Source of the DNA: Sapria himalayana
Taxonomy: Eukaryota > Streptophyta > Magnoliopsida > Malpighiales > Rafflesiaceae
Assembly: GCA_029783825.1 (NCBI GenBank)
Contig: JAREIK010003419.1
Span: 113,494-177,493 of the forward strand
Length of the DNA stretch: 64,000 nucleotides
Reading direction: 5' to 3'
The notes under the pieces were generated by a model, which searched no databases, was not told the origin of the DNA, and worked only from the letters and a program-made list of their open reading frames with translations. A program made the position numbers and the translations under genes. Position 1 is the stretch's first letter. The number at the start of each line of letters is the position of its first letter. Below are positions 21,702 through 35,300 of this stretch, piece by piece.

Positions 21702-24700
21702 AAAAAAATAATAAAAGTAAATATTTTGTTATTTTAATTTTTAAATAAAACCTATAAACCACTAAATGCATACATAGTTAAATCAGTAAACTTCTAAACC
21801 TCGTAATGCCTAAATACATAAACCATTAAACCGCTATATACTACTTAATAATTAATAAATCTGATTTTTATTTCTATTTATTATAATTTAAATATTCATT
21901 TTAATTATTTATTAGTTTATTTTTATAGAAATATTTATTATTAATTAAATTATGAGTGCGACATATATATTTTAATTAATTTATATTTAATTAAAAAAAT
22001 ATATGCTTATAAAAGAAGTAAAAATTTAAAAATTAAAAATTATTATCTCGTAATATATTTTACTTTAATTTTGAATCAATATGGGTTTTGTAATTATTTT
22101 TTAATTAATATCAATCTTTTTATTAATAGTTTATTAATTTAAATTTTGAACATTATTATATTATCTATCAATAAATTGTTTAATTTAATTTATTTGATAT
22201 ATAATTATTAATATTATTATAAATAAATATTGTATTCACATTTCAAAAAATTTTAAATATTATTATATTTTCTAATGTTATAACCTATGAAAATGAGAAA
22301 AAATTACAAATTTTTTTGTTATTTTATTGTTTAAATAAAACCTATAAGCCACTAAATGCCTAAAAACATAAATTGCTAAACTCATAAATGACAAAACCTC
22401 TAAATATTTAAACCATTAAAAAGTGTACATTAATAAAAAATCATAAATCTCAATTTAATTTTTATTAATTATAATTTTAAATTTTTATTTTAATTATTTG
22501 TCAGTTTATTTTTATAGAAATATTAATTACAAAATAAATTAGTAGTGAGATAGATCTAATTTAAATAATTTATTTTTCATCAAAAAAAATATATATCCAT
22601 ATAAAAAGAGGCAAAATTTTAAAAACAAAATTTATTATTTAGTAATATATTTTATTTTTATTTTGAATCATTTTAGATTTTGCAATTATATTATAATTTA
22701 TATCATTCTTATTAATAATAGTTTATTAATTTTTTATTGATTATTATTATAATATCAATTAATAAAATTATTTATATTGAGTTTACATTATATATATTTA
22801 TTAAGATTATTATTACTGAATATTATATTCACATTTAAAAAAATTAAAAATTAATATATTTTCAAAGGTTATAACCTTCAAAAATTAAAAAAAAATCAAA
22901 AAATTAAATTTTTTATTTTTTCATTCTTTAATTAAAAACTATAAATCACTTAAGGCCTAAACACTTAAATCACTAAACCCCAAAATGCCTAAATACTTAA
23001 ACCATTAAACTTGTATATCCTTAATAATAAATAATAAATGTAAATTTTATTTGTATTCATTATAATTTTAAATATTCATTTTAATTATTTATTAGTTTAT
23101 TTTTTTAGAATTATAAATTAAAAATAAATTATGAGGAAGACAAATATAAATTAAATAATTTACTTTTAATAACAAAAAATATAAACTTATAAAAAGAAGC
23201 AAAACATCAAAGAAAGTATTATTTTGTAATATATTTTACTTTGATTTTGAATAAATTTATGTTTTGCAAATATATTTAAAATAATATCTATCTCATAATA
23301 ATAGTTTATTAATTTATTTTTGATCATTAATATAATATATTTCAATTTAATTGTTTATATTGAATTTACATGATATATAATTATTAAGATTATCATAGCT
23401 AAATATAGTATTCACATATAAAAAAAATTAAAAATTGTTATAGTTTCAAAGGTTATATCTTTCAAAAATGAGAAAAAATAACAAAAAAAATTTTTTTGTT
23501 ATTTTATTTTTTAAATAAAACCTATAAACTACTAAATGCCTAAACACTTAAATTACTAAATTCTTAAATCCCAAAACTCCTAAATATATAATCTTTTAAA
23601 CCTGTATATTTTATCTTATTAATAATAGTTTTATTTAATATCTATCTTATTAATATATTTTTCTTTGATTTTGAATCATTTTAGGTTTTTCAAATTAATT
23701 TATTTAATATCTATCTTATTAATAATAGTTTATTAATTTATTTTATTATTGTCATCATCATATCTATAAAAAAATTATTTATATTGAATTTACATAATAT
23801 ATAATTATTTAGATTTTTATAACAAAATAATATTTTCATATTTTAAAAAAATTTAATTATTAATAAGTTTTCAAAGGTTATAACCTTTGATAATAAGAAA
23901 AAATAAAAAAATAAATTTTTTGTTATTATATTCTTTAACTAAAATCTATGAACCACAAAATACCTAAATTCTTAATGACTAAACTCCTAAACCCCGAAGC
24001 CCATAAATACATAAGCCTTTAAATTAGTATACTCTAAATAATAAATAATAAATCTCATTTTTATTAGTATTCATTTTAATTTTAAATATTCATTTTAATT
24101 ATTTATCAGTTTATTTTTATAGAAATATTAATTACAAAATAAATTATTAGTGAGACGGATATAATATAAATAATTTATTTTTCATCAAAAAAATATAAGA
24201 TCATAAAAAGAGGCAAAGTTTTTAAAATAAAATATTATTATTTAGTAATTTATTTTAATTTAATTTTGAATAAATTTAGATTTTGCAATTATATTTTAAT
24301 TTATATCATTCTAATTAATAATAGTTTATTAATTTATTTATTAATCATTATTATAATATTTATTAATAAAATTATTTAAATTGATTTTACATTATATATA
24401 ATTAACAAGATTATTATAATAAATATTATATTCACATTTTAAAAAAAATTAAAAATTATTATATTTTCAAAGGTTATAACCTTCAAAAATTAGATAAAAT
24501 AACTTAAGGCATAAACACTTATTTGACTAAACCCCAAAACACCTAAATACTTAAACCATTAAACATGTATATCATTAATAATAAATAATAAATAATAAAT
24601 CTCAATTTTATTTGTATTCATTATATTTTTAAATATTTATTTTAATTATTTATTAGTTTATTTTTATAGAATTAAAAATTACAAAATAAATTATGAGGAT

Positions 24701-26077
24701 GACAAATATAATCTAAATAATTTATTTTTAAAAACAAAAAAATAAACTTATAAAAAGAGCAAAATATTAAAAAAAATTATTATTTAGTAATATATACTTT
24801 TATTTTGAATAAATTTAGATTTTGCAAATATATTTTAAATAATATCTATCTTATTAATTATAGTTTATTAATTTATTTATTGATCATTATTATAATATCT
24901 AGCAAAATGATTATTTATATTGAATTAAAATGACTTATATTTATTAAGATTATTATGACTAAATATTATATTTACATTTGAAAAAAATTAAGAAATTTTT
25001 ATACTTTCAAGGTTATAACCTTCAAAAATTAGAAAATAAAAATAAAAATAAATTTTTTTGTTATATCATTGTTTAAATAAAACTTATAGACCACTAAATG
25101 CCTAAACACTTAAATCTATAAACTCGTAAACACAAAAGCCCCTAAATACTTAAAACTTTAAACTCATAAACCTTAAATATATTTTAAATAATTTATTTTT
25201 CATCAAAAAAAATATTAGCTTTTAAAAAGAAGCAAAAACTAAAATACAAAAATTATTAATTGGTAGTAAATTTTACTTTGATTTTGAATAATTTTAGGTT
25301 TTGCAATTATATTTTAATTTATATCTATCTTATTAATAATACCTTATTAATTTATTTTTTGATAATTGATATCATATCTATCAATAAAATTGTTTATATT
25401 TAGTTTATATTATATATAATTATAATGATTATTATTACTAATATTGTATTCACATTTTAAAAAAAATTAAAATTATTATATTTTCAAAGGATATAACCTT
25501 TGAAAATGTGAGAAAATATCAAAAATAATTTTTTTGTTATTTCATTGTTTAAATAAATCTCATAAACTACTAAATGCCTAAACACTTAAGTCAATAACTC
25601 CGTAATCTTGAAAACCATAAATAGATAATCCTTTTAAACTGGTATAACCTAAATAATAAATAATAAATCTCAATATTATTTTAATCATTATAATTTAAAA
25701 TATTCATTTTAATTATTTATTCGTTTATTTTTATTAAATATTAATTACAATATAAATTATAAGTTAAACAAATATAATTTATATAAATTATTTTACATCA
25801 AAAAATATAGATAAACTTATAAAAAGAAGAAAAATTATCAAAACAAAAATGTATTATATAGTAATATATTTTGCTTTCCTTCTGAATCATTTTAGGTTTT
25901 GTAATTATATTTTAATTGATATCTATCTTATTAATAATTGATTATTAATTTATTTTTTGATCATTATTAGAATATTTATAAATAAAATTGTTTATATTGA
26001 ATTTATATAATATATAAATATTATGATTAGTATAACTAAATATTGTATTCACATTTGAAAAAAATTTAAAAATTATT

Positions 26078-26109
26078 ATATTTTCAAAGGTTATAACCTT
26101 TGAAAATAT
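26078..26109. repeat. 32-bp perfect palindrome next to the hAT fragment
   Basis: Exact dyad with half-site ATATTTTCAAAGGTTA, about 70 bp from the inverted hAT end. It matches the dyad at 9505-9536, which lies at the same distance from the other hAT copy. Confidence 0.94.
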
Positions 26110-26175
26110 CAAAAAATAATAAAAATAATTTTTTTTATTTTATTTTTTAAATAAAACCTATAAAGCACTAAATGC

Positions 26176-26966
26176 TAGGGGTGCTCATGGGACGGGACTG
26201 GATGGGGATTACAAATCTCCAGTCCCTTCCCACAGTTCAGAGATTTTTTTTTGAAGATCCAGACCCGTCCCATAGGTTGGAAATATCGGGTCGGGATGGG
26301 ACGTAGATCGGGGATTTTGGGTAGGAGAAAATAGTTTCGGGACGGAACGGAGTTCGGACATTTTTTTCAATTTATTTTCTTCAAACCGGCCTAGTTAGTT
26401 CATGTCAAAACCTTTTGTTGTACCATTTATCATTCCTTAGTTATGTATCTTTCAAACTAAAATTGAGCCAATTTTGTTTTGTCAAATAGGCTGAATACTG
26501 CAAACGAGTTCCATTACCTTGTCAAAAGCTTTGATGTGCAGAAAAGGATAGAAATGTTAAATAGAACGGGACCGAGTTGTGTGCTTAATTTGGTTCTTTG
26601 TTTTTTCACAAGTTGGCTTTGTTCAGCCGAGTGAAAGTTAACCATAATAGCAATACTACATTTTTTAAACAATTACTTAAAATATTAAGGAATAGCTAAA
26701 GATGACCACAAACATTGGTAGCAGCAATTACTGCTTAAGTAATTACTAAAATTAGGCAGCTTAATATAACAAAAAAAATACAACTAATAACAACCATGAT
26801 AAAATACATTTCAATGGTCCGTTCCGTAACAGCAACGAAAATTTAAACCCAATTAATTATCTTTTCTACAACTCCTCCCTTTTCTTCCTCCACTATAGAA
26901 GGACAACCAAAGATCAAAACGTGTTAATCATGTAGACATAAATTTGTAAGATGAAAGTGTAATAAA
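26176..26966 (-). mobile_element. hAT 3'-end fragment, inverted copy of 8650-9437
   Basis: It begins with the TIR TAGGGGTGCTCATGGGACGG and continues as the reverse complement of the hAT 3' region, including the hairpin (about 26728-26752). It stops near 26966, inside what is the 3'-UTR intron region of the other copy. No transposase is present. The TIR-side flank (complement GCATTTAG, then satellite) is the same satellite position and subtype as at 9438. The fragment therefore probably descends from the same insertion by duplication and inversion. On the other side, satellite resumes about 50 bp out of register, pointing to a deletion. Confidence 0.87.
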
Positions 26967-29900
26967 AATATATTTTTTGTTATTTTATTTTTTAAATAAA
27001 ACCTATAAACCACTAAAAGCCTAAAGACATAAATTGCTAAACTCCTAAACGACAAAACCTATAAATACTTAAACCATTAAACTGGTATACATTAATAATA
27101 AATAATAAATCTTATATTAATTTTTATTCAATATAATTTTAAATTTTTATTTTAATTATTTATCAGTTTATTTTTATAGAAATATTTATTACAAAATAAA
27201 TTATTAGTGAGACAGATCTAATTTAAATTAAACCGGTATCCCTAAATAATAAATAATAAACCTTATTTTTTTTAATTATAATTTTAAATATTCATTTTAA
27301 TTATTTATTTGTTTATTTATAAATAAAAATTAATTAAAAAATAAATTGAGTTAGACAATTTTAATTTATATATATTATTTTCATCAAAAATTATAGATAA
27401 ACTTTTTAAAAGAAAAAAAATATCTAAACAAAAAATTATTATATAGTAATATATTTTGCTTTGCTTCTGAATCATTTTAGGTTTTATAATTATATTTTAA
27501 TAGATATCTATCTTTTTTTTAATTGATAACTATCTAATTAATTAAAGATTATTAATTTATTTTTTGATCATTATTAGAATATTTATCAATAAAATTATTT
27601 ATATTGAATTTATATGATATATAAATATAATGATATTTATAACTAAATATAGAATTAACTTTTGAAAAAAATTTAAAAATTATCATATTTCCAAAGGTTT
27701 ATAACCTTTGGAAATATGAAAAAATAATAAAAATAAATTTTTTGTTATTTTATTTTTTAAATAAAATCTATAAACCACTAAATGCATACACAGTTATATC
27801 AGTAAACTCCTAAACCCCATAATGCCTAAATACATAAACCATTAAACCCCTATATACTATTTAATAATTAATAAATTTAATTTTTATTTCAATTTATTAT
27901 TATTTTAAATATTCATTTTAATTATTTATTAGTTTATTTTTATAGAAATTTTTATTACAAAATAAATTATGAGTGTGACACATATAATTTAAAAAATTTA
28001 TTTTTAATCAAAAAAAATATATACAGTTTTAAAAGAAGTATAAAAGAAGTATTATTAAAAATTAAAAATTATTAACAACTAATATATTTTACTTTAATTT
28101 TGAATCAATTTGGGTTTTGTAAATATTTTTTAATTAATATCTATCATATTATAAATAGTTTATTAATTTAATTTTTGATCATTATTATAATATCTAACAA
28201 TAAAATTGTTTATATTTATTTTATATTATATAGAATTATTAAAATTATTATAACTAAATATTCTATTCAAATTTCAAAAAAATTTAAATATTAATAAATT
28301 TTCAAAGTTTATAACATTTGAAAATGAAAAAAAATTACAATTTTTTTTCTTATTTTATTGTTTAAATAAAACCTACGTCAAAATATTTAAACCATTAAAC
28401 TGGTATACATTAATAATAAATCATAAATGTCATTTTAATTTTTATTCAGTATATTTTAAATTTATATTTTTATTATTTATCAGTTTATTTTTATAGAAAT
28501 ATTAATTATAAAATAAATTATTAGTGAGACAGATATAACTTAAATTAAAGCGGTATACCCTAAATAAGAAATAACAAATCTCATTTTTTTTCATTATAAT
28601 TTTTAATATTCATTTTAATTATTAATTTTTTATTTTATATAAATATTAATTAAAAAATAAATTATTAGTTAGACAAATATAATTTATGTAAATTATTTTT
28701 AATCAAAAAAATATAGATAAACTTTTTAAAATAAAAAAAAATTCAAAACTAAAAATTATTATATAGTAATATATTTTGCTTTGCATATAAATCATTTTAT
28801 GTTTTGTAATTATATTTTAATTGATATCTATCTTATTAATAATAATTTATTAATTTATTTTTTGATCATTATCAGAATATTTATCACTAAAACTGTTTAT
28901 GTTGAATTTATATGATATATAAATATAATAATTATTATAACTAAATATTGAATTCGCTTTGGAAAAAAATTTAAAAATTATTAAATTTTCAAAGGTTATA
29001 GCCTTGCAAAATATCAAAAAATAATAAAACTAAATGTTTTGTTATTTTATTTTTTAAATAAAACCTATAAACCACGAAATGCATACACAATTAAATCAGT
29101 AAACACCTAAACCCCTTAATACCTAAATACATAAACCATTAAACTGCTATATAATACATAATAATTAATAAATCTAATTTCAATTTATATTTATTATAGT
29201 TTTAAATATTCATTTTAATTATTTATTAGTTTATTTTAATAGAAATATTTATTATAAAATAAATTAATAATAGTTTATTAATTTATTTTATTATCATCAT
29301 CATAACATCTATAAAAAAATTATTTTATTGAATTTACATAATATATAATTATTTAGATTATTATAACAAAATAATATTTTCACATTTTAAAAAAATTTAA
29401 AAATTATTAAGTTTTCAAAGGTTATAACCTTTGAAAATAAGAAAAAATAAAAAAATGAATTTTTTGTTTTTAGATTTTTAAAATAAAATCTATAAACCAC
29501 AAAATACCTAAATTCTTAATGACTAAACTCCTAAACCCTGAAGCCCATAAATACATAAGCCTTTAAATTAGTATACTCTAAATAATAAATAATAAATCTC
29601 ATTTTTATTAGTATTCATTATAATTTTAAATATTAATTTTAATTATTTATCAGTTTATTTTTATAGAAATATTAATTACAAAATAAATTATTAGTGAGAC
29701 CGATATAATATAAATAATTTATTTTTCATCAAAAAAATATAATATCATAAAAAGAGGTAAAATTTTTAAAACAAAATATTATTATTTAGTAATTTATTAT
29801 AATTTAATTTTGAATAATTTTAGATTTTGGCAATTATATTTTCAAAGGTTATAACCTTCAGAAATTAAATAAAATCACTTAAGGCATAAACACTTAATTG

Positions 29901-32216
29901 ACTAAACCCAAAAATACCTAAATACTTAAACCATTAAACCTGTATATTCTGAATAATAAATAATAAATCTCAATTTTATTTGTATTCATTATAAATTTAA
30001 ATATTTATTTTAATTATTTATGAGTTTAGTTTTATAGACTAATAAATTACAAAATAATTTATGAGGAAGACAAATATAATTTAAATAATTTATCTTTAAT
30101 AACAAAAATATAAACTTATAAAAAAAGCAAAATATTAAAAAAATTATTATTTAGTAATATATACTTTGATTTTGAATAAATTTAGATTTTGCAATTATAT
30201 TTTAAATAATATCTATCTTATTAATAATAGTTTATTAATTTATTTATTATTCATTATTATAATATCTAGCAATGTGATTAATTATATTGAATTTAAATGA
30301 CTTATATTTATTAAGATTATTATAACTAAATATTATATTTACATTTGAAAATAATTTAGAAATTTTTATATTTTCAAAGGTTATAACCTTCAAAAATTAT
30401 AATAAAAAATAAAAATAAATTTTTTGTTATATCATTGTTTAAATAAAACTTATGGACCACTAAATGCCTAAACACTTAATTCTATAAACTCCTAAACACA
30501 AAATCCCCTAAATACTTAAAACTTTAAACTCGTAAACCTTAAATATAATTTAAATAATTTATTTTTAATCCAAAATAAAAATATAAGTTTATAAAAAGAA
30601 GCAAAAAGTAAAAAACAAAAATTATTACTTGATAATAAATTTTACTTTGATTTTGAATAATTTTAGGTTTTGCAATTAAATTTTAATTTATATCTATCAT
30701 ATTAATAATAGCATATTAATTTATTTTTTGATAATTGATATGTTATCTATCAATAAAATTGTTTATATTTAGTTTTTATTATATAAAATTATAATGATTA
30801 TTATTACTAAATATTGTATTCACATTTTTAAAAAAATATAAAATTATTATATTTTCAAAGGTTATAACCTTTGAAAATGTTAAAAAATATAAATTTTTTT
30901 TGTTATTTCATTGTTTAAATAAAACCTATAAACCACTAAAAGCCTAAAAATATAAATCGCTAAAGTCATAAACAAAAAAACCTTTAAATACTTAAAATAT
31001 TAAATTGGTATACATTATAATAATTCATAAATCTCATTTTAATTTTTATTCAGTATAATTTTAAATTTTTATTTTAATTATTTATCAGTTTATTTTAACA
31101 GAGATATTAATAAAAAAATAAATTATTAGTGAGACAGATCTAATTTAAATTAGACTGGAATAACCAAAATAATAACGAATATTTCTAAATATATTTTTTT
31201 CATTATAATTTTAAATATTCATTTTAATTATTTATTTGTTTATTTTTATATAAATATTAATTAAAAAATAAATTATGAGTTAGACAAATATATTTTATAT
31301 AAATTAATTTTAATCAAAAAATTATGGATAAACTTTTTAAAAGAAAACAAAATTTCAAAACAACAAATTATTATATTGTAATATATTTTGATTTCTTCTG
31401 AATCATTTTAAGATTTTTTATTATATTTTAATTGATATCTATATTATTAATAATAGATTATTAATTTATTTTTTGATCATTATTACAATATTTATCAATT
31501 AAAGTGTTTATATTGAATTTATATGATATATAAATATAATGATTATTATAACTAAATATTGAATTCACTTTTGAAAAAAATTTAAAAATTATTATATTTT
31601 CAAAGGTTATAACCTTTGAAAATATCAAAAAAATAATAAAAATAAATATTTTGTTATTTTAATTTTTAAATAAAACATATAATCCAATAAATGCATACAT
31701 AGTTAAATCAGTAAACTCCTAAGGCCCGTAATTTCTAAATACATAAACCATTAAACCTCTATATGCTACTTAATAATTAAGAAATCTAATTTATATTTCA
31801 AGTTATTATTATTTTAAATATTCATTTTAATTATTTATAAGTTTATTCTTATAGAAATATTTATTACAAAATAAATTATGAGTGCGACAAAGATAATTTA
31901 AATAATTTATTTTTAATAATAAAAAATATACGCTTATAAAAGAAGTAAAAATTAAAAAATTAAAAATTATTATCCAGTAATATTTTTTACTTTAATTTTG
32001 AATCAATTTGGGTTTTGTAAATATTTTTTAATTATACTTAATCTTATTATTAATAGTTTATTAATTTAATTTTTGATCATTTTTATAATATCTATCAATA
32101 AAATTGTTTATATTGAATTTATATGATATATAATTATTAAAATTATTATAACTAAATATTGTATTCACATTTCAGAAAATTTTAAATATTATTATATTTT
32201 CATCGGTTATAGCCTA

Positions 32217-32333
32217 GGAAATTAATAAATATTATTATATATCATATATTATTATATGATATTATAAATATTATAAATATTTAAAATATTATTATATTTT
32301 AAATATTATTATAACTAAATATTATTATAATAT
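32217..32333. repeat. Low-complexity AT expansion inside a satellite palindrome
   Basis: The dyad of this unit is split: GGTTATAGCCTAGGAAAT is followed by about 110 bp of ATATTATT-type sequence, and then a second right half (TATAACCTATGAAAATGAC). The homologous unit near 40600 lacks the expansion. It looks like a local templated duplication at the hairpin. Confidence 0.75.
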
Positions 32334-35300
32334 TATAACCTATGAAAATGACAAAAAATTACAAATTTTTTTTAGTTATTTTATTGTTTAAATAAAACCT
32401 ATAAACCACTAAATGCCTAAAATCATAAATTGCTAAACTCCTAAATGAAAATCTTATAAATAATTAAACTATTAATTTGGTATATATTAATAATAAATTA
32501 TAAATCTCATTTTAATTTTTATTAAGTATAATTTTAAATTTTTATTTTAATTATTTATCAGTTTATTTTTATAGAAATATTAATTACTAAATTAATTATT
32601 AGAGAGACAGATCTATTTTAAATAATTTATTTTTTATTAAAAAAATATATATACTTATAAAAAGAATCAAAATTTTAAAAATAAATTTTTTTATTTTGTA
32701 ATATATTTTATTTTGATTTTGAATCATTTTAGTTTTTGAAATTATATTTTAATTTTATATCATTCTTATTAATAATAGTTTATTAATTTTTTATTGATCA
32801 TTATTATAATATCTATTAATAAAATTATTTATATTGAGTTTAAATTATATATAATTATTAAGAATATTATAACTAAATATTATATTAACATTTAAAAAAA
32901 ATTAAACATTATTATATTTTTAACGGTTATAACCTTCATAAATTAAAAAAATCAAAAAATTTAATTTTTTATTTTTATTCTTTAAATAAAAACTATAAAT
33001 CACTAAAGTCCTAAACACTTAAATCACTAAACCCCAAAAGACCTAAATACTTAAACCATTAAACTAGTATATACTAAATAATAAATAATAAATATCAATT
33101 TTATTTGTATTCATTATAATTTTAAATATTCATTTTAATTATTTATTAGTTTAATTTTATAGAATTATAAATTAAAAATAAATTACGTGGAAGACAAATA
33201 TAATTTAAATAATTTACTTTTAATAACAAAAATATAAACTTATAAAAAGAAGCAAAACATCAAAAAATTATTATTTACTATTATATTTTACTTTGATTTT
33301 GAATAAATTTACGTTTTGCAAATATATTTTAAAAAATATCTATCTTTTTAATAATTATTTATTAATTTATTTTATGATCATTAATATAATATCTATCAAT
33401 ATAATTGTTTATTTTGAATTAACAAGGTAAATATTTATTAAGATTATCATAACTAAATATAGTATTCACATATAAAAAAAATTTAAAAATTGTTATATTT
33501 TCAAAGGTTATAACCTTCAAAAATGAGAAAAAATAACAAAAATAAATTTTTTGTTATATCATTGTTTAAATAAAACTTATAAACCATTAAATGCCTAAAT
33601 ACATAAATCTCTAAACTCCTAAAGCCCGAAGACCTTAAATACCTAAACCTTTAAACTCGTAAACCTTAAATATAATTTAAATAATTTATAGAAATATTAA
33701 TTACAAAATAAATTATGAATGACAAATATAATTTAAATAATATATTTTTCATCAAAAAAATATATAACTTATAAATGATACAAAAACTAAAAAAAATTAT
33801 TATTTAGTAATAAATTTTACTTTGATTCTGAATCATTTTAGGTTTTTTAATTATATTTTAATTTATATCTATCATATTAATAATAGTTTATTAATTTATC
33901 TTTTGATAATTTAGATAATATTAATCAATAAAATTGTTTATATTTATTTTATATTATATATAGTTATAATAATTATTATTACAAAATATTGTATTCACAT
34001 TTTTAAAAAATTTTAAAATTAATATATTTTCAAATGTTATGACTTTTGAAAATTTGAAAAAATATCAAAAATAAATTTTTTGTTATTTCATTGTTTAAAT
34101 AAAAGCTATAAACCATTAAATGCCTAAATACTTAAATCAATAACTTCTAAATCTCGAAAACACTAAATACTTAAACCATTAAACTAGTATATCCTGAATA
34201 ATAAATAATAAATCTCAATTTTATTTGTATTCATTATAATTTTAAATATTCATTTTAATTATTTATTAGTTTATTTTTATCGAATTATAAATTAAAAATA
34301 AATTATGTGGAAGACAAATATAATTTAAAGAATTTACTTTTAATAAAAAAATATAAACTTATAAAAAGAAGCAAAACATCAAAAAATTATTATTTTTTAC
34401 TATATTTTATTTTGATTTTGAATAAATTTACGTTTTGCAAATATATTTTAAATAATATCTTTCTTTTTAATAAAAGTTTATTAATTTATTTTTTGATCAT
34501 TAATATAATATATATCAATGTAATTATTTATATTGAATTTAAATGATATATAATTATTAAAATTATCATAACTAAATATAGTATTCACTTATTAAAAAAA
34601 TTTAAAAATTATTATATTTTCAAAGGTTATAACCTTCAAAAATGATAAAAAATAACAAAAATAAATTTTTTGTTATATAATTGTTTAAATAAAAGTTATA
34701 AACCATTAAATGCCTAAATACATAAATCTCTAAACTCCTAAACCCCGAAGCCCCTAAATACTTAAACATTTAAACTAGTAAACCTTAAATATAATTTAAA
34801 TAATTTATATAAATATTAATTACAAAATAAATTATAATTATACAAATATAATTTATATAATATATTTTTCATCAAAAAAATATATAAGCTTATAAAATGA
34901 TGCAAAAACTAAAAAAAAATTATTATTTAGTAATAAATTTTACTTTGATTTTGAATCATTTTTGGTTTTTTAATTATATTTTAATTTATATCTATCATAT
35001 TAATAATAGTTTATTAATTTATTTTTTGATAATTGATATAATATTATCAATAAAATTGTTTATATTTAGTTGATATTATATATAGTAATATTAATTATTA
35101 TTACTAAATATTGTATAAACATATTTATAAAATTTTAAAATTATCATATTTTCAAATGTTATAAACTTTGAAAATTTGAAAAAATATCAAAAATAATTTT
35201 TTTTTATTTCATTATTTAAATAAAACCTATAAACCACTAAATGCCTAAAAACCTAAATCTCTAAACTCCTAAACGACAAAACGTTAAATACTTAAACCAT

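Larger units (their letters stand above)
21171..26175 (-). repeat. AT-rich satellite array, minus orientation (block 5)
   Basis: From about 21171 the same units run inverted: AAACCTATAAACCACTAAA instead of TTTAGTGGTTTATAGGTTT. Around 23600-23720 a unit carries an internal deletion that fuses repeated TATCTTATTAATAATAG strings. The same arrangement appears in plus orientation at 57640-57790. The unit near 24490 has lost the segment between dyad and octamer block (TTAGATAAAATAACTTAAGG), as have 29868 and 56890. No gene. Confidence 0.92.

Noticed and set aside
34307..34546. 79-aa Ile/Lys/Asn-rich open frame (and similar ones at 13851, 16408, 36403, 45058, 58577)
   Set aside because: A/T-rich satellite translated by chance; neighbouring satellite units break the frame, so no selection for coding is visible.
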